64,000 nt of DNA, taken from NCBI GenBank assembly GCA_900120395.1, contig LT635553.1:278298-342297 (forward strand), written 5' to 3'. This DNA comes from Porphyromonadaceae bacterium FC4 (GTDB taxonomy: Bacteria > Bacteroidota > Bacteroidia > Bacteroidales > Porphyromonadaceae). Shown piece after piece: positions 43,058-51,605 of the stretch. The number at the start of each line of letters is the position of its first letter. The first letter of the stretch is position 1. The notes under the pieces are model-generated. The model was not told the origin of the DNA and made no database searches. It was given only the letters and a program-made list of their open reading frames with translations. A program made the position numbers and the translations under genes.

Positions 43058-46000
43058 TTAGAATCCTAGTCTGAGGGTCAGCGTATACTGGTGTGGTGTG
43101 GGCAGTGCCACTCCACCGGAGTTGGCAAACTCCGGGTCTACACCGTTGAGCTTCTTGTCGGTATAGATGAGCCAGACATTGGATGCCACGAAGCGCAGCT
43201 GGGCATTCTTCAGTCCGCTGACATGCGTCTGGAGCCACTGAGGGTTGACATTGTAGCTCAGGGTGACGTCCTTTAGCCTAAAGAAGTCGCCCTTTGCCAG
43301 TCGGACATCGCTGTAGTTGTACGCACTGTACGCCTGTGATATATTTCCCTCGGACAGGGCACGGTAGAGACGGTAGTCCAGGATCACCGGGACGTTGGTC
43401 TTCTTTTCATCCCCATTGCCACGGTAGCGGTTGAGCATCTCTCGGGGCATCGCGTACTGGTCGCTGTAGCTGGAGTAGAACTCATACGGCAGACGGATTA
43501 CGTTGCCCGCCTGGTAGGTGAAGTAGAGGCTGAGGGCAAAGTCCTTGTACTCAAAAGTCTGCTCCATACCTCCGGTGATGGTTGGGTCGACGGTTCCCTC
43601 GTACTTCAAGAAGTCCAGCCCCTTGTTTTGCTGAAAGTCCACACCTGCGTAGGTGGGGTTATTGCGCTCCTTATTGAGGTAAAAGGTAGGTGCGCCAAAC
43701 TCATTGAGCCCCGCAAAGGGGATAGAGAATATCGAGCGTACTGGGTAGCCCTCCAGTGGTGAGCCGTACTCCTGTACCAGGTCGATCAGTCGGGCGTTGT
43801 TCTGGAGATTGGTCACCTTGTTTTGGTTGTAGGAAAAGGTGTAGTTGCTTCTCCACCTAAAGTCCCGGCTCATGATGTTCTGCGTGTTGAGCGAAAACTC
43901 AAATCCGTGGCTCTCCATATTGGCGTAGTTACCGGTCTTGAACTGCTGTCCACCTATTCCCGAGGTGATCACGTCCCCGATCAGGTCAAATCCTCTCCGC
44001 CAGTACATATCCCCGCTAAAGCTGATCCGGTTGCGCCACAGACCAAAGTCCAGACCGATGTTGGTCTCGTACTGCTTTTCCCAGGTCAGCCCTTTATTAC
44101 CGAGGGAACTGGTATAGACATAAGACTCGTCGTACTTGGAGAGTCCTCTGTAGGTCCTTCCGTTGTAAAAGATAGGCAGGGAGTTGCGCGCCGGTCCCAT
44201 GGAGGCGGTCAGTCCGTAGGTACCACGCAGGAGCAGGTGAGATATGGTGCTCTGATCGCGTAGGAGGGTCTCCAGGATATTCCACGAGGCAGACATGTTC
44301 CATGTAGGCAGCCAGCGTGCCGACCTTGCTCTACCGAGGAGGTTCGACCCATCGTAGCGTCCCGTCATGTTGAAGGTATACTGCCCCATGTACGAGTACG
44401 ACGCCGTGGCAAAAAAGGCGACGAAGCGGTCGTACAGGTTGCCCATGCCGTAGTAGTTGTTGTTATTCTCGATCAGCTGCTTGAGGATCCGGTAGTCGGT
44501 AAAGACGCTGTTGCCTTTGTCGAACTGCATCCCAAATCCATCGCTCCACCTCTCCTTGCGGTCCGCACTCTTGATCTCGTTTCCGAGCAGGAGGTTGACG
44601 ATGTGAGCGTCGTTGTACGTGTCGTTGAAGTTGGCACTTGCCCTAAAGTAGTAGGAGTGCATGAGGTTGTCCGTGGTGTTGTAAAATCCACCATGAGGCA
44701 GCACCACCTCGGGGTAGGAGTCCACATTCTCCGGATCCCTGTAGAGGTATTGGTTATTGAGGGTGACCACCGCATCTTGCGCCGCACGGTACGCCATGGC
44801 ACGGTTGGAGTGCTCGGTGATGCGCTCTTCGGTCGTGGTCTTCACGAACCTTGCCGACCCCAGCACGCTCACCTCCAGCTGACGGACGGGCTTCCAGTCC
44901 AGTTGCATCTGGAACTTGCTGTCCAGCTGGTTGATGAGGATATTGTTCTCCTGCAGCTCATTGAGGATCGAGAAGGGAGCGTAGTTTCGTTGGTAAAAGA
45001 ACGGCTCTCCGCGCGAATCCCTGGCACGCATGGTGCGTGTGGTGTTGAGTGCGTAGCTAAAGGGGTTGATGTCAAATCCTCTCGACACCGTACCGCTCAC
45101 CGGGTCGGTGGCACGGTTTTGCGTACCCGGCGCCCGCTGCTGGCGGTAGCTCTGATTGGAGGAGAGCTTGAGCGAGAGGTTGTCAAAAAACTTGTGGTTC
45201 AGGTTGAAGTTACCCGTATACCGCTGCACCTTGTCAGCCACCGTCCATCCCGGATCGTAGAGGAAGGAGAGCGAGCCGTAGAAGTTGGTCGTCTTATTTC
45301 CGCCCGAGACACTGATGGCATGGTTTTGCTGTATGGAAGGGCGGAAGAGCAGACCAAACCAGTCGGTGTTGCGCCTACCCGCTGCCTCCAAAAAGTCCAT
45401 CCTCGCATCCAGAGTATTGGGCATCCCAAAGGTTTGCGTCTCCGGATCCCACTGGTTGATCAGCTTCGACATTACATAAAACTCGCCCGCATTGCTGGTG
45501 CGGCTCGTGTAGGAGTAGTTGAGCCACCCTTTTTGGTACATCTCCATGAAGATGTCCATCTGCTCGGCGGAGTTGAGGACGTTGTAGTCACTGTACCTGG
45601 GTCTCTCCCTCAGGGTAAACTCTCCCGAGTAGCTGACCGAGGTGCGTCCTGCCGATCCACTCTTGGTGGTGATCACCACGACACCGTTCATCGCCCGTGC
45701 ACCGTAGAGCGCAGTGGCGGAGGCATCCTTGAGGATCTGGAAGGACTCTATATCGTTGGCATTGAGCCCTGCTACAGCACTGGCAAGCAGGGTGTTGGCG
45801 TTACCGCTGGCGAGGTCATCGGCACTCACGTCCACCACATCCTCCAGCACTACACCGTCCACCACCCAGAGGGGCTTGGAGTTGCCATAGATGGACGAGG
45901 CACCGCGCACCCGTATTTTGGGCGCTGCACCAAAGGTCCCGGAGACGTTCTGCACCTGCACGCCGGCTACCTTACCCTGGAGCATACGGCTGACATCCGT

Positions 46001-46411
46001 CGCACCGTCCACCTTGGCCTTGTCGGCATCCACTGCCGTCGCTGCACCGGTGAAGAGACGACGGTCGATCTTTTGGTACCCGGTCTCGACGACCACGCCC
46101 TCCAGCATCGTTGCCTCCTCCTTGAGGCGAACCACCAGGTCACTCTTGGCTCCTTTTACAGTGTATTCGTAGGGCGTGAATCCCACGTAGTTAAATACAA
46201 GGATCTTCCCCACCTGCACCTCGATGGAAAAAGCTCCATCCATGTCTGCGTAGGCGCCCTTACTCTCTCCTTTGACTTGGACGGGCGCCATGGCGATAGG
46301 CTCTCCCGTGCTGTCCTCTACGATCTTCCCTTTGATCGTCACGTTCTGACCCAGTGCCACACCGGCGGTGCAGACCATGGTCAGGAGCAACTTTGCAAGT
46401 AGTTGTTTCAT
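43058..46411 (-). CDS. SusC/RagA-family TonB-linked outer-membrane transporter
   Basis: 1117 residues. Signal peptide ending at ALGQ, CarboxypepD-like domain (VTIKGKIVEDSTGEPIAMAP), the plug with SASDDLASGNANTL-type loop and the SusC signature around DIESFQILKDASATALYGAR and NGVVVITTKSG, then barrel, ending LTLRLGF. First gene of the operon continuing to 38379. It lies between two direct copies of a compound repeat together with its partner genes. Only a weak -7 (TAACTTTA, 46501-46494) was seen upstream. Confidence 0.93.
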   Translation of the reverse strand: MKQLLAKLLLTMVCTAGVALGQNVTIKGKIVEDSTGEPIAMAPVQVKGESKGAYADMDGAFSIEVQVGKILVFNYVGFTPYEYTVKGAKSDLVVRLKEEATMLEGVVVETGYQKIDRRLFTGAATAVDADKAKVDGATDVSRMLQGKVAGVQVQNVSGTFGAAPKIRVRGASSIYGNSKPLWVVDGVVLEDVVDVSADDLASGNANTLLASAVAGLNANDIESFQILKDASATALYGARAMNGVVVITTKSGSAGRTSVSYSGEFTLRERPRYSDYNVLNSAEQMDIFMEMYQKGWLNYSYTSRTSNAGEFYVMSKLINQWDPETQTFGMPNTLDARMDFLEAAGRRNTDWFGLLFRPSIQQNHAISVSGGNKTTNFYGSLSFLYDPGWTVADKVQRYTGNFNLNHKFFDNLSLKLSSNQSYRQQRAPGTQNRATDPVSGTVSRGFDINPFSYALNTTRTMRARDSRGEPFFYQRNYAPFSILNELQENNILINQLDSKFQMQLDWKPVRQLEVSVLGSARFVKTTTEERITEHSNRAMAYRAAQDAVVTLNNQYLYRDPENVDSYPEVVLPHGGFYNTTDNLMHSYYFRASANFNDTYNDAHIVNLLLGNEIKSADRKERWSDGFGMQFDKGNSVFTDYRILKQLIENNNNYYGMGNLYDRFVAFFATASYSYMGQYTFNMTGRYDGSNLLGRARSARWLPTWNMSASWNILETLLRDQSTISHLLLRGTYGLTASMGPARNSLPIFYNGRTYRGLSKYDESYVYTSSLGNKGLTWEKQYETNIGLDFGLWRNRISFSGDMYWRRGFDLIGDVITSGIGGQQFKTGNYANMESHGFEFSLNTQNIMSRDFRWRSNYTFSYNQNKVTNLQNNARLIDLVQEYGSPLEGYPVRSIFSIPFAGLNEFGAPTFYLNKERNNPTYAGVDFQQNKGLDFLKYEGTVDPTITGGMEQTFEYKDFALSLYFTYQAGNVIRLPYEFYSSYSDQYAMPREMLNRYRGNGDEKKTNVPVILDYRLYRALSEGNISQAYSAYNYSDVRLAKGDFFRLKDVTLSYNVNPQWLQTHVSGLKNAQLRFVASNVWLIYTDKKLNGVDPEFANSGGVALPTPHQYTLTLRLGF

Positions 46412-46629
46412 GCGCTAAATTGGTTTTTTCATAAATACGACTCCCACCCTCGTCTACTCCAAGCTCGACTAGTGAGTGAGTCCTCTTTTTCGCTAAAGTT
46501 ACGTCAGTGGTCAGAAATCCACAGCCACAACTTTTGGCAAGTTACTTTTTTCTCCCAACATTCCCAAAAAACCACCTGCTTAATTTTGAAAAACACTAAA
46601 ACGACCCTGCGCCACCCCCTCTTGTCCGG

Positions 46630-46960
46630 AACTACCGACCCCGTTAGGGGTCGTTTTTTCGTAGCTCGCGGTCGAGGTGCGCAGCACCGAAGACCCCGGG
46701 AAAACAACGCATCCCTCACCTCCACCCGACCCCGCTAGGGGTCGCCAAACAGCCCGATCCTATGGCGACCCCTGGCGGGGTCGTATTTATGACGGGGCTA
46801 TTCGCATTCCCGGGGTCATCGTCGGGGCTTCGCCCCTCCTCGACACCCGGTCTATGAAGGAGGCACCCCTGCGGGGTGCTACCGATCCGATGTTTCTCCA
46901 TCACCTTTTAATATAAATGACACCGGGAAGACGGAACCGCCGACCCCGCGGGGTCACCAA
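46630..46960 (+). repeat. GACCCC-type palindromic repeat block, right copy
   Basis: Arms 46727-46747 and 46763-46783 pair over 21 bases with one mismatch. The CTATGAAGGAGGCACCCC segment (46852-46869) and the joining phrase before the 95-bp element repeat those at 37.5-38.0 kb in the same orientation. No convincing gene. Confidence 0.75.
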
Positions 46961-46979
46961 ATGGTTGAGGCGAGGGGTC

Positions 46980-47073
46980 GAAAAGTTTCCTACTGGAAAG
47001 AGATCGCTTCTATCCGTGAAACCATTTTCTTTCCTACTGGAAACATTCCGCTTCTATCCGTCAAATTTTTTGC
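46980..47073 (+). repeat. 95-bp two-unit intergenic repeat, copy 6
   Basis: TTTCCTACTGGAAA starts at 46986 and 47030 (44-base period); ends TCCGTCAAATTTTTTGC. Closest relative of copy 5, sharing AAAGAG after the first palindrome. Confidence 0.88.
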
Positions 47074-47150
47074 CCGTCTCCGAAGTGCAAAGAAACTATT
47101 GGGTCAATCTTGTCTGACCATCCTAAGTACCTCAAGTCTATTTCATCAAG

Positions 47151-47201
47151 AAAAGATCAGCCCGTAGGGAAAGTATGCTTCTCTACGGGCTGATCTTTTT
47201 T
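47151..47201 (-). terminator. Terminator of the GH16 locus
   Basis: Arms 47151-47167 and 47183-47199 pair perfectly over 17 bases around a 15-base loop. On the minus strand the stem ends in TTTT; on the plus strand in TTTTTT, so it works both ways. Confidence 0.85.
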
Positions 47202-47253
47202 GTCACCGGTGCGTGTCTCAGATGTTTGTTAGGTGACCGTCTCTTTTTATCCC

Positions 47254-48363
47254 TTACTGTTCCTTGGGCTCGTAGTACTTTACCCAGTCGATCTCTAGCT
47301 CTACAGGGAGCTGTGACGGGTCTACTGACCCTACCCAGTTACCTCCAAGCTGTGCACTAAGGATGAGGTAAAACTCCTGCTCATCAAAAGGAAACTGTCC
47401 TGCGACTGCAGGAGTGACCTTAGGGTAGCGGAGAGTGACAATGTCGTTCACTCGGACGATCACCTCTCCATCCACCACTTCCACGCTGTATACGTTAAAT
47501 TCATCTAAGTTGATTCTGCTAGTACTGTGGCTGGGCGGATTGGTCTTGTTTCCCTTGGTGTAGGTATAGTCGGTATGTATGGTATGGTAGAGGATGGGGT
47601 CGTGGTTGAGATGCTCCATGATGTCAATCTCGCCTCTGTCAGGCCACTTTCCTTCCTTGCCCATCATCCAGATTGCAGGCCAGAAACCCTGTCCTGAGCT
47701 AAACTTTGCTCTCACGGCTACTTTTCCCAGCTTGAAGTTCTTCTTTTGCATCGTCCAGATACCGCCGGTTAGGTACGGTGAGGGGTCGGTGGAGTCGTTG
47801 TTCTTGATGCCACGTAGCTTCAGCACTCCATCCTTGAGCTGATAGAGCTCATCGGCATCAGACATGGTGTTGCACCAGTCCGGAGTACTTCGGGGAGTCT
47901 TGCTCCAAGTGGTCCAGTCGATCTGATCTCCATCAAAGTCATCAGACCACACGAGTCTCCAGGGTGAGTCCTCATCAGGTATATCGCCTCTCTTTGTACC
48001 CTTGTAATCAGTGAGGATGAGCTGATAGTCCACTTTGCTGTTGCCTCTGTTGAGTGTGAATAGCTGCCGGTCGGGGAGCTTGCCCAGAAGGCTTGTAGGA
48101 GCCGGTAGTATCTCTGTCTTATCCGGGCAGACGAAAGCAATGTCCGTGACGTCGCTCCCATACTGTATCCCACCGACTGTGATGGTATGCAGCCGGTGAT
48201 CGATATAGCCATGGTAGTTTTTCCCATAAGCCTGGAGGATAACATCCCTGACGGGCTGGTCGCTTAGGCTTGGGTTTCCTGTCCTTTGGGGGTTGCAGCC
48301 CTGGGCTGCGAACATCGTGCTGATAGCTATGATCAGGGTGATATAGAGTTTGTTGTAGATCAT
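47254..48363 (-). CDS. GH16 endo-beta-glucanase (laminarinase-like) lipoprotein
   Basis: 369 residues. Lipobox FAAQGC; residues about 30-125 form an extra beta domain of unknown role. The GH16 jelly roll starts near 135 (WRLVWSDDFDGDQIDW). Catalytic motif GEIDIME at 244-250: Glu245 nucleophile, Asp247, Glu250 acid/base, with the beta-bulge form of laminarinases and related enzymes. WPAIWMMG is the usual upstream strand. It should cut beta-1,3- or mixed-linkage glucans at the cell surface, though a galactan or other GH16 substrate is possible. Last gene of the tandem SusC/D locus. Confidence 0.92.
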   Translation of the reverse strand: MIYNKLYITLIIAISTMFAAQGCNPQRTGNPSLSDQPVRDVILQAYGKNYHGYIDHRLHTITVGGIQYGSDVTDIAFVCPDKTEILPAPTSLLGKLPDRQLFTLNRGNSKVDYQLILTDYKGTKRGDIPDEDSPWRLVWSDDFDGDQIDWTTWSKTPRSTPDWCNTMSDADELYQLKDGVLKLRGIKNNDSTDPSPYLTGGIWTMQKKNFKLGKVAVRAKFSSGQGFWPAIWMMGKEGKWPDRGEIDIMEHLNHDPILYHTIHTDYTYTKGNKTNPPSHSTSRINLDEFNVYSVEVVDGEVIVRVNDIVTLRYPKVTPAVAGQFPFDEQEFYLILSAQLGGNWVGSVDPSQLPVELEIDWVKYYEPKEQ

Positions 48364-48390
48364 ACCATTGTTTGATTTTGTTTCTTTTGT

Positions 48391-49827
48391 TTATTCATCT
48401 CCCCACTTGATGGGTGCACTGTACTCGTAGTAGTCGAATATAGCGGTACCATTGTTAGCACCCATGATGATGCTGAAGGGAGTCTCTGGATCCATGCCAA
48501 AGGCTTCCATCTTTTGGATGGATTCACCGTTGAGGAAGTACTCTAGGTCTATCTTGCCCTTCTTGGTTCTTGACTTCGTGATGTTGACTGCAATGGTGTT
48601 GGGTTTCGTCGTGTCGAAGGCGACATTCTTACCTTGGCGCCATGGTCTGGGGTTGATAAATATCCGACCCTTTGCTCCCTCGAAGTGGAGCCTTAGCTCA
48701 TTGCTACCCTGTATGATGAATACCTGGCTGTTGGTCTTGCCTACCGGCAGTACCCTAAACGCATAGTACCCGATCGGCATATTATCACGGATGATGCGTG
48801 CGTTTCTGAAGCTTGCGTCATTGCCATTGACCACCTGTGGCTTGCCGCCTGAGAACGTCCTCCACTTGGCCAGCTCGGTCTCGTCCAGCTCTTGACGGCT
48901 TGGTGTGTTGTCATTAGCCTGCTTGATGACGATCTGCTTCTTGACCGGGGTAATGCCGGGTACAGCAGCAGTAGAGAGCTCAATCACTGCAGTACGTACA
49001 GCACTGCCTTCGTTTTTGGTGAAGTTGATGAGGAGCGGCTCGTTGTCGTTGTACTCTGTCTTTGCAAAGGTGTACCACTCCTGAGTGCTGTCTACCTTGC
49101 TGACTGTCCAGCGAGTGTTGGAGTGTACTGCCACGCTGACCTGCTGCTCGGTGTGATCGGTGCGCAGATAGGTGAGGTCAGGATCAAGCTGTACTCCCTT
49201 TTGGTGGATGGAGACGTTGACTTGCTCAACACCATGTCGGTCGTACAGAGTAAGTGTTCCAGAGCGTTGTTCGCCGAGATTTTCAGCGGCATGTAGTGTG
49301 ACCTCGCCATCAAGCTCGCCTTGGCTCTTGGAGATGATTTTTAGCCACTCTTCACCTGATGTTATCTTGGCACTCCATTTTTGGTTGCTCAGGACAGCTA
49401 CGGTCTGTTCGCTCTCTTTCTCGGATAGAGCAGATGTTTCGTCAAATGAGGTGGTGAGGTAGGCAACCCCCTTCTGGAAAACGACTATCTTCTTGCCTAC
49501 CCAGTAGTCACTCTTTATGGTTAGCGTATCTATCCGATCGTCAAGAGCGTTGTTGTCATGGTAGGCAATGGTGACATCGTAGAGCTCACCGGGAACACCG
49601 GTCTCCGGAGTGATGGTGACCCACTCCGGAGCTGTGTTGTACACCTCCCAAGGGTAGGTGGACTTGACCTGTATACTAAGTGGCTCCGGGTCTAGAGCAG
49701 CAAGTGAATAGGTGTCTTTAGCAAGGTACCTAAGGTCTACATACTTGACAGGCTCGTTGGGTGATTTGGTACAGGCTGCAAAAAACAGCAGTGACCAACC
49801 CAGGCAGAGTAGGATACGTGACTTCAT
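48391..49827 (-). CDS. BACON-domain surface lipoprotein
   Basis: 478 residues. Lipobox FFAAC. Three or so BACON-like Ig modules at about 45-320 (PLSIQVKSTYPWEVYNTAPEW, SNQKWSAKITSGEEWLKI, VAVHSNTRWTVSKVDS). The last 150 residues form a sandwich domain (YYAFRVLPVGKTNSQVFII, FSIIMGANNGTAIFDYYEYS). In position it corresponds to a surface glycan-binding protein of PULs. Encoded between SusD and GH16 with short gaps, it probably presents glycan to the enzyme. Binding specificity is not readable. Confidence 0.88.
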   Translation of the reverse strand: MKSRILLCLGWSLLFFAACTKSPNEPVKYVDLRYLAKDTYSLAALDPEPLSIQVKSTYPWEVYNTAPEWVTITPETGVPGELYDVTIAYHDNNALDDRIDTLTIKSDYWVGKKIVVFQKGVAYLTTSFDETSALSEKESEQTVAVLSNQKWSAKITSGEEWLKIISKSQGELDGEVTLHAAENLGEQRSGTLTLYDRHGVEQVNVSIHQKGVQLDPDLTYLRTDHTEQQVSVAVHSNTRWTVSKVDSTQEWYTFAKTEYNDNEPLLINFTKNEGSAVRTAVIELSTAAVPGITPVKKQIVIKQANDNTPSRQELDETELAKWRTFSGGKPQVVNGNDASFRNARIIRDNMPIGYYAFRVLPVGKTNSQVFIIQGSNELRLHFEGAKGRIFINPRPWRQGKNVAFDTTKPNTIAVNITKSRTKKGKIDLEYFLNGESIQKMEAFGMDPETPFSIIMGANNGTAIFDYYEYSAPIKWGDE

Positions 49828-49885
49828 AGGAGTATTGATCTATTGTTTGGATTCGTTCTATTAGTAAGTGTTGGGCATCGTTTGT

Positions 49886-51589
49886 TTACCACCCTTTGTT
49901 TTGAGGTGCCAGATTGGCATTTTTGTAGAGTTCGGATTGGGGGATCGGGTAGAGGTACATGCGGTCTTCCCACGTGCGAGTTTCTACTGCTTTTTTAGCA
50001 TAGGAGTCCTGTCCCTGTGCGTCCCTCTTGATGTCTACGCCATAGATGTCCTTTTGAGTCTGACTACCGATCATCCATCTCCTGACATCCCAGAAACGGT
50101 GATCCTCAAACGCAAACTCTACACGGCACTCCTGCCTAATGGCTTTCAAAAACTGCTCCTTGTCCGTCATCTTTCGCTCAGGCATGTTGGCGTTTTTTCG
50201 AACCTGATTGAGTGCCCAGACCGCTGAGTGGGTAAAGGTGCCGTCTGTATAAAGAGGGTCACCAAACGCCTGGACCATTGCTTCTGCATAGGTGAGTAAA
50301 GTCTCAGCATACCGGTAGATCACCCAGTGGTGCTGGTTGGAAACGGTGTGGTCCGGCTTGAACGAGGTCGTCTCCTGAATGTATTTTCGTAGGAAGTAAC
50401 CTGTGGCACTACCTCCCTCTATGAGGGGAGCGCTGTCTGCTCCTTGTGCGCTGAGGTCGATGGTAGACTCCTTGAACTTCATGCCATGGGCAAGCACAGT
50501 CTTCGCCAGACGCGGATCTCTATTGTGATACGGTCGCTGAGGGTCAAAGTCCGGGTCTGCACTCTCAAAACCATTTGCCCCTAGCGTGACAGGGTAGCCG
50601 TTGATGGTCTCAAAGGCATCTACAAGATTCTGAGTAGGAAATACCGCTGTCGCCAGCTTGTCCTGGCGCTGTCCCTCGGTAAAACGGATTGGGAAGTTGC
50701 GTAGCTCAAAGTTGCTGTTGGTACCGTTCATGCGAAACAGGACCACTTCCTTTGAGGCAACGTTGTTGACCTTGTCGGCAGGGTCTAGGCTGTAGAGCCC
50801 TGTGTTGATAATGTCTAGTGCGGCTTGTGCGGCGTTGATCCACCTGGTTTTGTCATTGGTGGGGTTGTGCAGTGGGCTGGCTAGGTAGAGGAGTGCTCTG
50901 GACTTTACAGCCATGGCAAATCCTTTGGTGACTCTGCCGGTCTCGTTGTTGGGCTGACCGATATAGGTGTCAGGAAGTACCCTCATAGCGTCATCGCACT
51001 CAGAAACAATGAAGGCAATCACGTCCTCAAACTTTACTTTCTCCACCTCGTTGGCCTCCTTGGTGGAGAGCTTTTTGAGCGGCATGGGGATGTCTCCGTA
51101 GCGCTTAGCCAGCTCAAAGAAGTAAAAGGCCCTCAGTACTCTTGCCTCGTAGGGAAAGAGCTCGAGCTTCTTCATCCACTGTTTGTAGCTAAGGTCGTGC
51201 TGGTAGCGGCTAAAGTCTGTGGTCTCAAAGCCGTCTAAAAACTCATTGGCAGCACGGACTCCATCGTACAGACCCCACTGGTCGTCTATAGTCCGGATTG
51301 CTGACCAGCTCCCTCGATTCATGTGCTGGATGCTACCGGAGGCATCGGCATACTCGGCATCGTCTGAGGCGGCATCCCGCATTGACCCTCCGACAGTCCC
51401 AAAGTCCTGCGGCATGTAGGAGTAGACCGTGGTCAACATCTGCTCGGTGCTTTCGAAGTATCTGTAGATGTTTTCCCGAGTGTTTAGCCCATTGGTCTCG
51501 TCAAAGTCGAGGTAGTTGCAGGCAGTAAGGAAGCAGGTGATCATTAATAAAAATGACCGTAGTGTATTTTTAGTAATCATATTGTGCAT
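49886..51589 (-). CDS. SusD/RagB-family lipoprotein (second pair)
   Basis: 567 residues; lipobox FLTAC and NYLDFDETNG. ITC start at 51589 or 51580 are both possible. Contains ALDIINTGLYSLDP, the helical repeats, and RQECRVEFAFEDHRFWDVRRW near the C-terminus, the SusD hallmark. Partner of the N-terminally short SusC encoded 16 bases upstream. Confidence 0.92.
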   Translation of the reverse strand: MHNMITKNTLRSFLLMITCFLTACNYLDFDETNGLNTRENIYRYFESTEQMLTTVYSYMPQDFGTVGGSMRDAASDDAEYADASGSIQHMNRGSWSAIRTIDDQWGLYDGVRAANEFLDGFETTDFSRYQHDLSYKQWMKKLELFPYEARVLRAFYFFELAKRYGDIPMPLKKLSTKEANEVEKVKFEDVIAFIVSECDDAMRVLPDTYIGQPNNETGRVTKGFAMAVKSRALLYLASPLHNPTNDKTRWINAAQAALDIINTGLYSLDPADKVNNVASKEVVLFRMNGTNSNFELRNFPIRFTEGQRQDKLATAVFPTQNLVDAFETINGYPVTLGANGFESADPDFDPQRPYHNRDPRLAKTVLAHGMKFKESTIDLSAQGADSAPLIEGGSATGYFLRKYIQETTSFKPDHTVSNQHHWVIYRYAETLLTYAEAMVQAFGDPLYTDGTFTHSAVWALNQVRKNANMPERKMTDKEQFLKAIRQECRVEFAFEDHRFWDVRRWMIGSQTQKDIYGVDIKRDAQGQDSYAKKAVETRTWEDRMYLYPIPQSELYKNANLAPQNKGW

Positions 51590-51605
51590 CTGTCAGGTCC
51601 ATCAT

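Noticed and set aside
44603-46402. Very long open frame on the plus strand (about 600 codons)
   Set aside because: It is antisense to the SusC gene at 43058-46411, which has clear signal, plug and barrel motifs. The antisense frame has no recognisable domain.
46494-46501. Promoter of the SusC gene at 46411
   Set aside because: TAACTTTA misses the final G and there is no -33; kept only as a remark.
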